Source of the DNA: Opitutaceae bacterium
GTDB lineage: Bacteria; Verrucomicrobiota; Verrucomicrobiia; Opitutales; Opitutaceae
Length of the DNA stretch: 64,000 bases
NCBI GenBank assembly: GCA_015075305.1
Contig: JABTUS010000011.1
Span: forward strand, 62,001-126,000
Reading direction: 5' to 3'
How positions within the stretch are numbered: position 1 is the first letter of the stretch; each line of letters begins with the position of its first letter. Positions 44,047 to 52,624 of this stretch are shown piece by piece. The notes under the pieces were generated by a model. The model did no database searches. It was not told the origin of the DNA and worked only from the letters and a program-made list of their open reading frames with translations. The position numbers and the translations under genes were made by a program.

Positions 44047-45045
44047 ATGAAAATCATCCCCAGTCTGCTTGCAGGAATACTTGTCACTGGAACCTTTCTG
44101 AACGCGGCGCCCTTCGATCCCGCGCAGGTGGCGAAGGACACCAAATGGCTCGCCCATGTTGATCTCGACGGGTTGAAAGCCTCGAAAATCGGCGGCTTTG
44201 TCATCGACCGCATCAAGACCGAGATCGCCAAAAAGGAGCAGTCAAGGCAGTCGAATATCTCCATCGACGTCGATGGAATCATCCAGCAGATCCACTCGCT
44301 CACAGCGTATGGAAACTCGTTTGAGAACAATCCGCAGAATCATGCGGTGCTCCTCGTGCAGGCGGGTCCCAAAGTGCAGACGATCGTGGAGGGTTTTCTT
44401 GCGGGGCAGGAGCTTTCCCATGACGGCAAGGTGCCCTTCAAGACCGTCGTGGGTAAGTCATTCCCGACCTACCTCTTTGCGAATGAAGTCTACCTGACCT
44501 TTCCACGCCGTGATCTCATCCTGATCAGCAAGCAGTTTGATCAGGTTGAACAGGCGCTTTCGGTGATCGACGGCAGGATCGCTCCGATTGAACGGAGCGA
44601 CCCGCTCCTGGCCTCGGCAAACAGCAGGGGATTCTTTTTCATCGCATCGGCCAATGGATTCGACCGGCTCAAGGAAATGCCCGCCCAGGCGCGGCTCCTT
44701 CAGAAGGCGACCGGTGTACAGGTGGCGCTTGGGGAAATGGGTGCAAATCTGGCGGCTCGCGTGACACTGCTCACAGCCAACGCCGAGGTGTCGACAAACA
44801 TGAGCAAGATTGTCCAAGGCATCATAGCTATGGCCTCGTTTGTCCAGGTCCAGGACCAGAACATCAATCGCCTGGCGCAGAGCATAACCGTTGACCAGTC
44901 GGAACACTCCGTCTCCGTAGGACTCACCTTTCCATCTGAGGATGCCATCAAGCTCCTGACATCGCTGGCCGCGGAGAAGCGCACGCCACATCCCGCGCCC
45001 CCGGCCCCCCCCGCGCCTCCCGTCGCCGCCACCCCGGCTCCCTAG
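44047..45045 (+). CDS. Exported protein of unknown function (DUF3352-like profile uncertain)
   Basis: 332 aa from ATG 44047, signal peptide MKIIPSLLAGILVTGTFLNA. The mature part is a single soluble domain: DTKWLAHVDLDGLKASKIGGFVIDRI, a central LFANEVYLTFPRRDLILISKQFDQVEQAL and SNSRGFFFIASANGFDRL. It ends in a Pro/Ala tail (APPAPPAPPVAATPAP) that may be disordered or span the wall. The 'W-hVD...L..T.iG..' opening is common in verrucomicrobial and planctomycete periplasmic proteins that sit next to ECF sigma genes. Possibly the target or sensor of the following sigma/anti-sigma pair; that is inference. Confidence 0.72.
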   Translation: MKIIPSLLAGILVTGTFLNAAPFDPAQVAKDTKWLAHVDLDGLKASKIGGFVIDRIKTEIAKKEQSRQSNISIDVDGIIQQIHSLTAYGNSFENNPQNHAVLLVQAGPKVQTIVEGFLAGQELSHDGKVPFKTVVGKSFPTYLFANEVYLTFPRRDLILISKQFDQVEQALSVIDGRIAPIERSDPLLASANSRGFFFIASANGFDRLKEMPAQARLLQKATGVQVALGEMGANLAARVTLLTANAEVSTNMSKIVQGIIAMASFVQVQDQNINRLAQSITVDQSEHSVSVGLTFPSEDAIKLLTSLAAEKRTPHPAPPAPPAPPVAATPAP

Positions 45046-45069
45046 CCTTCGTATCTGACATGTGAATAC

Positions 45070-45651
45070 ATGCATGCCGCAGGTGAGACTGAAACCATGA
45101 TGCCCCCGGGATCCGCACATGAGGCGGCCGGTGGCGCGGCGCCGGACTTTGCGGGGGATCCGGAGGCCTTTGCGCGGCTTGTCGTGGAGCATCAGGACAG
45201 ACTCTGCAATTTCCTCCATCGCTACACGCGCAACCGTCAGGATGCGGAGGACCTGGCCCAGGACACCTTCGTCAAGGCATACAGGAACCTGCACCGCTAC
45301 GAGCACCGGACCAGTTTCTCCGCGTGGCTCTACACCATTGCGCGGCGCACGGTGTACAATCATCATCGAGACACCCGAAGGACCGAGGAGCTTGATTTTG
45401 ATGTCGCCTGCACCGAGGACACACCCGCCGCGTCCGCCGAGCAGGCGGAACAGACCGACACGGTCTGGCACTATGTCCGCCAGCTCAAGTCTCCGTACCA
45501 GGAGGTCGTTGTCCTCAAGTATCTCGAGGAAATGTCCATCCAGGATATCGCCCGGGTGCTCAATCGCACCCAGGCGGGCGTGAAGATCCTGCTCTTTCGC
45601 GCCCGCCACCAGCTTCGCAAACTTCAGCCTCCCAGCCCGTCACAGCCATGA
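45070..45651 (+). CDS. RNA polymerase ECF sigma factor (sigma-70 family)
   Basis: 193 aa from ATG 45070 (Met10/11 also possible). Region 2: FARLVVEHQDRLCNFLHRYTRN then DAEDLAQDTFVKAYRNLHRY and FSAWLYTIARRTVYNHHRD (the -10-binding helix). Region 4: LKSPYQEVVVLKYLEEMSIQDIARVLNRTQAGVKILLFRAR, a complete helix-turn-helix for the -35 element. It directs RNA polymerase to a stress or envelope regulon. Its stop overlaps the start of the next gene (ATGA), the normal arrangement for a sigma factor and its regulator. Confidence 0.92.
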   Translation: MHAAGETETMMPPGSAHEAAGGAAPDFAGDPEAFARLVVEHQDRLCNFLHRYTRNRQDAEDLAQDTFVKAYRNLHRYEHRTSFSAWLYTIARRTVYNHHRDTRRTEELDFDVACTEDTPAASAEQAEQTDTVWHYVRQLKSPYQEVVVLKYLEEMSIQDIARVLNRTQAGVKILLFRARHQLRKLQPPSPSQP

Positions 45652-46211
45652 ATGCCCATTTGAAAAAACTTCTGATCCGCTGGTACAATGTCTCCGAAAG
45701 GCCCCTGCCCGCCTGGCTTGCGCGGGCCTGCGATTGCGATCCGGCGCTTGCACGGGAGCGGGACGCAGAAGCGGCGCTCACGCGACGATTCCGCCAGGAT
45801 GCCCGGCCGGCGCAGCGCGAGGTCTCGCCCTTCTTTGTCGCGCGAGTGTCGCGCGCAATGCAGGAAAACCCCAGGGCACGAACCTCCTGGTTTCGTCGAG
45901 GAGCTCCCGGGCTCGTGCTGGCTGGCGCAGCCTGTTTGGTGGCGCTTGTGCTCGTGCGTCGCACTTTTCCGACGGGAGCCGGTCTGCAGCCCGCTGACGA
46001 TCCGGCTCAGATTGCGGTGTCGATTTCGCAACCTTCCTCGTCCGCAGTGGTCACGCCATCAGGTCTCTCCGGCGAGCGTGGTTCGGGATGGATCAATCCA
46101 CTCGACCGGGAGGTCGAGCATGTGATTTCCGACGCGCGCGGAGCCCTGCACTTTCTCGCGACCAGTTTTCTGCCCGCAGGGACGATCACAGGATCCGGGG
46201 AATCGGGCTGA
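45648..46211 (+). CDS. Probable anti-sigma factor (single-pass membrane protein)
   Basis: 187 aa. Cytosolic N-terminal 80 residues rich in Arg/Ala (LARACDCDPALARERDAEAAL), one membrane helix near residues 90-108 (GLVLAGAACLVALVLV) and a 75-residue periplasmic tail. No HXXXCXXC zinc motif is seen. The identification rests on topology, size and ATGA coupling to the sigma gene. It would hold the sigma factor at the membrane until a signal arrives. Confidence 0.68.
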   Translation: MNAHLKKLLIRWYNVSERPLPAWLARACDCDPALARERDAEAALTRRFRQDARPAQREVSPFFVARVSRAMQENPRARTSWFRRGAPGLVLAGAACLVALVLVRRTFPTGAGLQPADDPAQIAVSISQPSSSAVVTPSGLSGERGSGWINPLDREVEHVISDARGALHFLATSFLPAGTITGSGESG

Positions 46212-46228
46212 TCCCGCCCGCCGATCTT

Positions 46229-47737
46229 CTAAAACTTGGCCGATGCCACTGGCTTCAGCTTCCAGTACTCGTTGTCGACGTGGGCGGTGACGAAGAGCTC
46301 TTTTGCGCGCTTCACGATATCCGGATGATCCGCAGCGACATCCTTGGTTTCAGTCACATCAGATTTCAGATCGTAGAGATGAATGGGTGACTGCGTCGTC
46401 TTGAGGCGAATGGCCTTCCAGCGGCCGTTGAGCAGCACAGCCTGATTGACCCCCTGCTCGTAGAATTCCCAGTACAGGTAGTCATGATCGGCCTGTTTGC
46501 CCTTTCCAGTGAGCGTTGGAACAATGCTTATGCCATCATGGGGAGTTGTCACGGCGATGCCGGCAAATTCGGCCCAGGTGACGAGCAGGTCTCCAAAGTA
46601 GCCGACGTGATCCGACACGGTGTCCGCGGCAATCATCCCGGGCCAGCGGGCTATGAATGGAATGCGGATGCCGCCGTCGGTGAGGCTGCGCTTGAGTCCG
46701 CTGAACGGACCGCTCACGCGGAAAAACGCCGTGTCGTAGTGTGTCCCGCCCTCCTTGTGGGCGCCATTGTCGCTGGAGAACATGACGAGCGTGCGATCGT
46801 CGAGTCCGAGTTTCTTGAGGTGCTCGAAAATTGCACCAACATCGCGATCCATGCGCGTGACCATGGCCGCGTGATTGCGGTTGGAGTCGGTCCAGGGTTC
46901 GGAGGCATAGATGCCCTGGTCGGGCACTTCATTGCCATCGCCCAGTTCGTGCTTGCGTTCGCCATTGGCGTGAGGGGTCACCATCGCCAGGAACAGGAAG
47001 AAGGGCTGCTTCTGGTTGCGCGTGATGAAGTCGAGTGATTCCTGGGCAAAGACGTCGTCGATGTAGACCTTGCGCTCGACGGAGTAGCCGGTGCCCTCGG
47101 CATTGCCGACCTTGACGAGATCGTTGGGAAGTTCGACGCGCTTTCCGTTCCGCCAGACATGATCCGGGTAATGGTTATGGGCGTGCGTTTGATTGATGAA
47201 TCCGAACTGGTAGTCGAATCCCTGACGTGAGGGCTCGCCGGTGCTGCCGAGTTCACCGAGTCCCCACTTGCCGATCAAGCCGGTGGCATAGCCCGCCTTC
47301 CGGAGGATGCTCGCGATCGTGACATCGTCCGCCTGCAGCGTCTGCGGGGCGAAGTTGCCATAACCGGCGTTGCCGCGCACCCGCGTGTGGCCGAGATGCT
47401 GTCCCGTCATGAGCACGCTGCGCGACGGTGCGCAAACTGTGCTTCCGGCATAAAACTGGGTGAAACGCATTCCTTCGGTGGCCATGCGATCGAGATTCGG
47501 GGTCTTGATCTTGGACTGGCCGTAGCATCCCAACTCGCCGTAACCGAGGTCGTCCGCCAGAATGAAGATGATGTTTGGTTGCTGATGATGCCTGGGCTGG
47601 GGAGCGGCGGCATGGACGATGGGTGGAGAAATGAACGCGAGCGCGAGGCTGCACACAATCGGAAGTGCGAGCCAGGCAGTCATCCGCATGGGACGGTTCA
47701 ACAAGCAGGGGTTCAGGGTCGGGACGGCTGGTTTCAT
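46229..47737 (-). CDS. Secreted sulfatase (arylsulfatase A family)
   Basis: 502 aa; Met17 (47689) would place the signal peptide MRMTAWLALPIVCSLALAF first. Metal-binding ADDLGYGELGCYG (D62, D63), the maturation motif C102-A-P-S-R106 that is oxidised to formylglycine, SSDNGAHKEGG for the second metal Asp-Asn, and a C-terminal subdomain. Type I sulfatases hydrolyse sulfate esters, often of algal or host polysaccharides; the exact substrate cannot be read. An anaerobic (anSME) or aerobic FGE maturase must be encoded elsewhere. Solitary on the minus strand, convergent with the anti-sigma gene. Confidence 0.92.
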   Translation of the reverse strand: MKPAVPTLNPCLLNRPMRMTAWLALPIVCSLALAFISPPIVHAAAPQPRHHQQPNIIFILADDLGYGELGCYGQSKIKTPNLDRMATEGMRFTQFYAGSTVCAPSRSVLMTGQHLGHTRVRGNAGYGNFAPQTLQADDVTIASILRKAGYATGLIGKWGLGELGSTGEPSRQGFDYQFGFINQTHAHNHYPDHVWRNGKRVELPNDLVKVGNAEGTGYSVERKVYIDDVFAQESLDFITRNQKQPFFLFLAMVTPHANGERKHELGDGNEVPDQGIYASEPWTDSNRNHAAMVTRMDRDVGAIFEHLKKLGLDDRTLVMFSSDNGAHKEGGTHYDTAFFRVSGPFSGLKRSLTDGGIRIPFIARWPGMIAADTVSDHVGYFGDLLVTWAEFAGIAVTTPHDGISIVPTLTGKGKQADHDYLYWEFYEQGVNQAVLLNGRWKAIRLKTTQSPIHLYDLKSDVTETKDVAADHPDIVKRAKELFVTAHVDNEYWKLKPVASAKF

Positions 47738-47832
47738 GACGGAGGGTCAGCGTGAAACCGCGCGCCACCGATGTCGATTGCCGACCGCGCCGAATCTTGC
47801 AGACGTTAAGCAGCGTTCGAGCTCGAACTGGT

Positions 47833-47906
47833 CACGACGGAGCGTGCCCCTCCATCAGTCCTTGCATCCCCCCTCCGTTGGAGGGGCATGCTTTGTCATG
47901 CCCAGG
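47833..47906. repeat. Composite dispersed hairpin repeat, copy 5
   Basis: The most complete copy: acgacggagcgtgcccctcc, then CCCCCCTCC-GTT-GGAGGGG (second hairpin), then GGGCATG-CTTTGT-CATGCCC (third hairpin). It lies in the 529-bp gene-free space 47738-48266 between the divergent sulfatase and catabolic operon. A shorter copy follows at 48032. The rest of that space shows no gene. Confidence 0.82.
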
Positions 47907-48031
47907 GAACGCCCCCCCGCTCCACACCGCCGGTTCAATTTCACACCGACCGCTTCCACTCCCTCTCTTTCGCGTCCTCATGCCTTCGCGTCTAACCTTC
48001 CGGCGAAGTTTCACCACGCGCGTCCCCAGGG

Positions 48032-48050
48032 CACGACGGAGCGTGCCCCT
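48032..48050 (+). repeat. Dispersed hairpin repeat, copy 6
   Basis: GGGCACG-ACGGAG-CGTGCCC, preceded by cgtccccag as in the copy at 62.85 kb; it lacks the following CTCC tract. Confidence 0.8.
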
Positions 48051-48266
48051 GATTCGTAGGGATACCTCTGAAGCGGTCTCCACGATAAACGACACAGACG
48101 TCCGCTAAACTCAACTGGAGCAATAGGATGATAAATCCTTCGGGGGTGTCTCGAATCGATTCCATGGCGGATTCGGGACTCACAATGGCGTGATCTGACC
48201 TCTTCCGAGGCTCGCGATTGGGCAGTTTTCCCGCATCCTGCGTCCAAAAGAAAGGATGGACTGCCC

Positions 48267-49034
48267 ATGACACCCTTTGGAAAACGCGCCTTCATCACCG
48301 GTGGCTCACGCGGTCTCGGACTCGCTGGCGCGGAAGCCCTGCTCGAGGCCGGCTGCTCAGTCGCCATCAACCATTTTCGCGACTCCGCCAAGGCGGAGGC
48401 CGAGGTCAGGCGCCTCGGTGAACAGTTTCCCGGACGCGCCATCCACGCCATCGATGCGGATGTCGGCGAACCAACCGCTGCACGTGGCGCGGTGCAGGCC
48501 GCCGCGGCCCTGCTTGGCGGACTTGACATTGTCATGAGCAACGCGGGCATCTGTCGTTTCGCCCCGTTTCTCGATCTCACCGACGAGGACTGGCAACGGC
48601 ATCGCGCGATCAATTTCGACGGAGGATTCTACGTGGGCCAGGAGGCCGCGCATGTCATGAAAGACCAGGGAAGCGGCGGCCGCATCGTGTTCACGACCAG
48701 TGTCGGTGCCTTTCGCTCCAACTCCACCCAGACCCACTACTGCGCCACCAAGGGCGGACTCCAGTTGCTCGCCCTAGGCATGTCGCTCGAACTCGCCCGC
48801 TACGGCATCACGGTGAACTGCATCGCCCCCGGCTGGATGCACACGGACATCAACGACGCCGCTTCGCGCGATCGCAAGTCCGTCGATCCATGGCTGCAGG
48901 CCCACTGCCCTGTCGGGCGGCTCGGCGCGCCAGGCGACATCAAATCCGCCGTGCGTTTCCTGACTGCCGTGGAATCAGGCTACGTCAATGGAGCCACGAT
49001 CTCGGTCGATGGTGGTTGGAACGCACAACTCTGA
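48267..49034 (+). CDS. SDR-family oxidoreductase (first SDR of catabolic operon)
   Basis: 255 aa. Classical SDR: cofactor loop TGGSRGLGLAG, NAG motif in VMSNAGIC, catalytic Ser in TTSVGAF, Tyr-x-x-x-Lys in HYCATKGGL and the C-terminal YVNGATISVDGGW. An Arg/His after strand 2 (NHFRDS) suggests NADP use. First gene of a compact five-gene plus-strand operon; in context it may oxidise a sugar to its lactone, or act as a 3-oxo reductase. Confidence 0.88.
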   Translation: MTPFGKRAFITGGSRGLGLAGAEALLEAGCSVAINHFRDSAKAEAEVRRLGEQFPGRAIHAIDADVGEPTAARGAVQAAAALLGGLDIVMSNAGICRFAPFLDLTDEDWQRHRAINFDGGFYVGQEAAHVMKDQGSGGRIVFTTSVGAFRSNSTQTHYCATKGGLQLLALGMSLELARYGITVNCIAPGWMHTDINDAASRDRKSVDPWLQAHCPVGRLGAPGDIKSAVRFLTAVESGYVNGATISVDGGWNAQL

Positions 49035-49046
49035 CCCCCTGTCCTC

Positions 49047-49856
49047 ATGAACACCTCACCCACCTATCGGATCACCGCCCTCGCCATGGGCGAGACACAC
49101 GTTCCCGCCGCCGAGGTTCTCTGGATGACCCAACTGACCGGCTGGCTGCCGCTCACATTCTGGGCGTTTCTCATCGAGGGAAACGGACGTCGCGCACTCC
49201 TCAACACCGGCTTTCCAACGGGAACTTCATTCCAGCGCCTGCATGATCACTGGACCACCTGGGCCAAGGCGGCGACCGGCGAAATTGGGCACGTCCCCGT
49301 CGTGGCCGCAGAGCAGCGCATTGTACCAGCCTTGCGGGCGCATGGTGTGGCGGCGGGCGACATCACCGATGTGCTCGTGACACCCCTCACCGCCTACGCA
49401 ACCGGCGGGCTCGATCAGTTTCCCAGGGCCAGAATCCATCTTTCGCGCCGCGGCTGGATCGATTTCCACGCCCCCGATCCTGAAGTGCCCCAGCTTCCGC
49501 GCGACATCATTTTCCCTCCGGACGTTCTCAACCACCTGCTCTTTGATGCCGCGTCCCGGATTTCACTCCTGCCGGACGAGACCAGCGAGCCGCTGCCCGG
49601 AGTGCGCACCTGGTTCTGCGGCGCGCATCACCGTTCGAGCATGTGTTTTGTCGTGCCAACCCCGGCCGGACGCGTCGCCCTCACGGACGCGATCTTCCAC
49701 TACCGCAACTACGAGGAACGCATCCCGCTCGGACTTTCCGAGTCCATCGAGGAGCACCATCGCCTCTACGCCCGCATCTCGCGCGAAAGCGATCTTGTCC
49801 TGCCTCTCTACGATCCAGCCCTCGCCCAGCGGCACCCGTCGCTCGTCATTGGCTGA
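49047..49856 (+). CDS. MBL-fold protein lacking the metal-binding motif
   Basis: 269 aa. The fold outline matches metallo-beta-lactamase/quorum-lactonase proteins: WAFLIEGNGRRALLNTGF (usually ...L.DTG), RIVPALRAHGVAAGDITDVLVT, GGLDQFP, and a late GAHHRSSMCFVVPTPAGRVALTDAI. The zinc motif HxHxDH is replaced at all four positions: residues 113, 115, 117 and 118 are P, T, Y and A (TPLTAYATGG). So it probably does not hydrolyse by the usual binuclear-zinc route. It is 12 bp after the first SDR and 11 bp before the second, clearly part of the operon. Confidence 0.82.
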   Translation: MNTSPTYRITALAMGETHVPAAEVLWMTQLTGWLPLTFWAFLIEGNGRRALLNTGFPTGTSFQRLHDHWTTWAKAATGEIGHVPVVAAEQRIVPALRAHGVAAGDITDVLVTPLTAYATGGLDQFPRARIHLSRRGWIDFHAPDPEVPQLPRDIIFPPDVLNHLLFDAASRISLLPDETSEPLPGVRTWFCGAHHRSSMCFVVPTPAGRVALTDAIFHYRNYEERIPLGLSESIEEHHRLYARISRESDLVLPLYDPALAQRHPSLVIG

Positions 49857-49867
49857 CACATTCCTCC

Positions 49868-50674
49868 ATGGCTTCGCCCACTCCCTACGATTTCACCGGC
49901 CGCACGGTCGTCATCACCGGTGCCGGCAGCGGCTTCGGTCTCGCCTCGGCGCAGCAGTTTGCCGCCGGCGGCGCGAGCGTCATCGGCATCGACCGCAACG
50001 CCGGCAGCCTCGCCGCCGTCATCGCATCGCTGCCGCCTTCCCCGTCCGGCGCGCCGGCGCATCGCGCGATTGTTGCCGATCTTCGTCCCGCCGAGGCAGC
50101 TGAACGCGTGATAGCCGAAGCCGCTTCCCACTCGGCCTATCTCGATGTGCTGGTGAACTCCGCTGGCGTCTGCCATTTCAACAGGCCAGCCACCATCACC
50201 GCGGAGGAGTGGGACGAGGTGCTCGAGATTGATCTGCGCGCGCTCTTTTTTCTGGGGACCGCGTTCGCGGAACGCGTCGATGCGAAGCGCGGCGCGCGAA
50301 TCATCAATCTCGGCTCCAACGCCGGGCGCAAGGGCCGCGCGCTTTCCGCCCACTACGCGGCTGCCAAGGCCGCGGTCGCCAGCGTGTCCGAGTCCCTCGC
50401 CCTGGCCTACGGTCCGCGCAATGTCACCTGCAACACGGTCTGTCCGGCCGTCGTGCTGACGCCGCTGTGGGAGGAGAGCTTCCGTGAGCTCGGAAATTTG
50501 ACGGGCAAGTCGTCCGCCGATCTCGTCGCCGGCTGGACCCAGGCAACCCCGCTGCGACGCCTGGGCACGCCCGAGGATGTCGCCGATCTCATCACATTCC
50601 TCGCCAGCGACCGGGGTGGTTTCATCACCGGGCAAACCATCAACGTCTGCGGCGGTTTCCAGCACACCTGCTGA
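49868..50674 (+). CDS. SDR-family oxidoreductase (second SDR of catabolic operon)
   Basis: 268 aa from ATG 49868 (the frame is open upstream only as a shadow). TGAGSGFGLAS cofactor loop, Asp after strand 2 (GIDRNAG) favouring NAD, NSAGVC, catalytic Ser in NLGSNAG, Tyr-x-x-x-Lys in HYAAAKAAV and FITGQTINVCGG. Unlike the first SDR in cofactor region, so the two probably catalyse different steps. Confidence 0.9.
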   Translation: MASPTPYDFTGRTVVITGAGSGFGLASAQQFAAGGASVIGIDRNAGSLAAVIASLPPSPSGAPAHRAIVADLRPAEAAERVIAEAASHSAYLDVLVNSAGVCHFNRPATITAEEWDEVLEIDLRALFFLGTAFAERVDAKRGARIINLGSNAGRKGRALSAHYAAAKAAVASVSESLALAYGPRNVTCNTVCPAVVLTPLWEESFRELGNLTGKSSADLVAGWTQATPLRRLGTPEDVADLITFLASDRGGFITGQTINVCGGFQHTC

Positions 50675-50682
50675 CATTTCCC

Positions 50683-51807
50683 GTGAAAATCACCTCCGTC
50701 CGTCCCTTCACTGTTCGCTACCCCGAGCCTCACGATCACAACCGGCCGCGTCTGCTGACACTCGTGCGAATCGAGACAGACAGCGGTCATGTCGGCTGGG
50801 GCGAGGCCATCACGATGTTCCTCGGTGCCTGTCGCGCGACGGAGGCCGTGGTGACCGAGGACTTTGCACCGCTTCTCATCGGACAGGATCCGCTGAATGT
50901 CCTGGGTCTGCATGACCGCCTCCGACGTCACGTCTGGTGGTATGGACCCCAGGGCATCGCCGCTCTGGCGCTCAGCGCGGTCGACATCGCCCTGTGGGAT
51001 CTCAAGGGCCGCATCCTCGGCCAGCCGGTGTGGTCGCTTCTCGGTGGAAAAGTGCGCGACGCTGTCGTGCCGTGCGCGTGCATTCACTTCGATCTCGATC
51101 GCTTCGAGTGGAACCTCGATGAATTCCGTGCCTTCGCCGCCGAGGGTTATCGTTACGTCAAGGGCGGATGGGGATCGCGTCCCGAGAATGTCTTCGGCCA
51201 GGACCGCGAGCGCGACATTGCCCTGGTCTCCGCGTGCCGCGCGGCCATCGGCGACAAGGTCGATCTCGTTGTCGACGCCCTGGCCGCGCGCACCCGTTGG
51301 GATGTGAAGACCGCGGTGCAGCGTTGCCGCGACCTTGCCCCGTTCCGTTTGCGCTGGATCGAGGAACCACTGCCACCGACCGATCTCGAAGGTCACGTGG
51401 CGCTTCGCGCGCAAGTCGATCAGCACATCGGAACCGGTGAGCAGGAATGGAACCTTGAGGGTTACCGCCGCCTTCTGCGCTACGGTGCGGTCGACATCGT
51501 GCAGATGGATCCGGCGCGTTGCCAGGGCATCACCGGCACGCTTGCGATCGCCCGCCTGCTCGAATCGGAGAACAAACCCTACACCCTCCACACTTGGAGC
51601 AGCGCCCTCTGCACCGCCGCCGGCATCGCCGTGCAGGCCGCGACCAGCAACGGACTGACCTTCGATCACAAGCCCCGCCCGAATCCGATGCAGCACGAAC
51701 TCGTCGAGGACTCCTGGCAGGTTGTCAACGGCACCATCGCCGTGCGTGACACCGCCGGACTGGGTGTCACCGTGCGTGAATCGGTCGTTGAACGTTATCG
51801 CATCTAG
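50683..51807 (+). CDS. Enolase-superfamily sugar-acid dehydratase (mandelate racemase/MLE type)
   Basis: 374 aa from GTG 50683, 8 bp after the second SDR. N-terminal cap (residues 1-120) then a TIM barrel. Likely acid/base Lys K160 in YVKGGWG; metal ligands D198 (VVDALA), E227 (WIEEPLPP) and E253 (GTGEQEW); H303 in LHTWSS as the second acid/base. This residue set fits acid-sugar dehydratases of the mandelate-racemase subgroup, which turn aldonates into 2-keto-3-deoxy sugars. Placed between an SDR and an ADC-family protein. Confidence 0.9.
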   Translation: MKITSVRPFTVRYPEPHDHNRPRLLTLVRIETDSGHVGWGEAITMFLGACRATEAVVTEDFAPLLIGQDPLNVLGLHDRLRRHVWWYGPQGIAALALSAVDIALWDLKGRILGQPVWSLLGGKVRDAVVPCACIHFDLDRFEWNLDEFRAFAAEGYRYVKGGWGSRPENVFGQDRERDIALVSACRAAIGDKVDLVVDALAARTRWDVKTAVQRCRDLAPFRLRWIEEPLPPTDLEGHVALRAQVDQHIGTGEQEWNLEGYRRLLRYGAVDIVQMDPARCQGITGTLAIARLLESENKPYTLHTWSSALCTAAGIAVQAATSNGLTFDHKPRPNPMQHELVEDSWQVVNGTIAVRDTAGLGVTVRESVVERYRI

Positions 51808-51812
51808 CCACC

Positions 51813-52592
51813 ATGTCCGAATCTTCATTTCTCCCCGGATACCTCAAGGACCCGCTCCACGCCTGGAGCACGCCGCTGGCCGCGCCGCTGTCGGCCTCGT
51901 TTCCCTTCACGTTTCGTGACGTCACGGTGCTCACGCTGGCGTACCGCTCGACACCCGCCGCCATCCGGCGGCTCATGCCGGAGCCGCTCAAGCCGATCAG
52001 CGACTGGGTGCTCGTGCACCTCTACAACATGGGCGACGTCGAGTGGCTCGGCCGCTATGGCGAGTGCAATGTCATGGTCGGCGCCGAGCTTCCCGGGCGC
52101 GCACGCGGAGGCTTCTCGCCGTTTCTCTTCCTGAACTCCGACGGCGGACTCGCCCAGGGACGCGAGGTTCACGGCCAGCCGAAGAAGTGGGCGAACCCGC
52201 GTGTCGAGGCGCGCGGCGACCTTGTGGTCGGCGCGCTGGAGCGCAATGGCATCGACGTGCTCACGGGGACGATGGTGTACAAGCAGAACCGCGGGGATCT
52301 CGCGGATCTCAAGCGCCTCACCTTCGATTTCGCCCTCAACCTGAATTACAAGGTCGTGCACCACATCGACGAGCGCCCCGCGATCCGCCAGATCACGAGC
52401 CGCCGCCTCTCGGACGTGAAGATCACGGAGTGCTGGGCGGATCCTTGTTCCGTCGAAATCCGCCCGAACATGCAGGCGCCGCTTCACCTGCTGCCCGTTG
52501 TGGAAACGGGACCGGGCTACTTCTGGAAGGGGGAGTTCACGCTGGTGCCGGGTGAGGTCCTTCACGACTACCTGGCAGCTCCGGCGGGTTGA
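51813..52592 (+). CDS. Acetoacetate decarboxylase-family protein
   Basis: 259 aa, 5 bp after the dehydratase gene. The family active-site segment GREVHGQPKKWANP carries E118 and the Lys pair K124/K125, as in clostridial acetoacetate decarboxylase (Schiff-base Lys followed by Lys). The rest of the double beta-barrel pattern is present (VLVHLYNMGDVEWLGRYGECNVMVGAEL, VETGPGYFWKGEF). ADC-superfamily members include decarboxylases and aldol/dehydratase-like enzymes acting through Schiff bases on 2-keto acids. In this operon it is a good candidate for the last step on a keto-deoxy or diketo acid. Confidence 0.88.
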   Translation: MSESSFLPGYLKDPLHAWSTPLAAPLSASFPFTFRDVTVLTLAYRSTPAAIRRLMPEPLKPISDWVLVHLYNMGDVEWLGRYGECNVMVGAELPGRARGGFSPFLFLNSDGGLAQGREVHGQPKKWANPRVEARGDLVVGALERNGIDVLTGTMVYKQNRGDLADLKRLTFDFALNLNYKVVHHIDERPAIRQITSRRLSDVKITECWADPCSVEIRPNMQAPLHLLPVVETGPGYFWKGEFTLVPGEVLHDYLAAPAG

Positions 52593-52624
52593 GAGCCACA
52601 TGAGGCGAATGACAGTCTTCAGGC

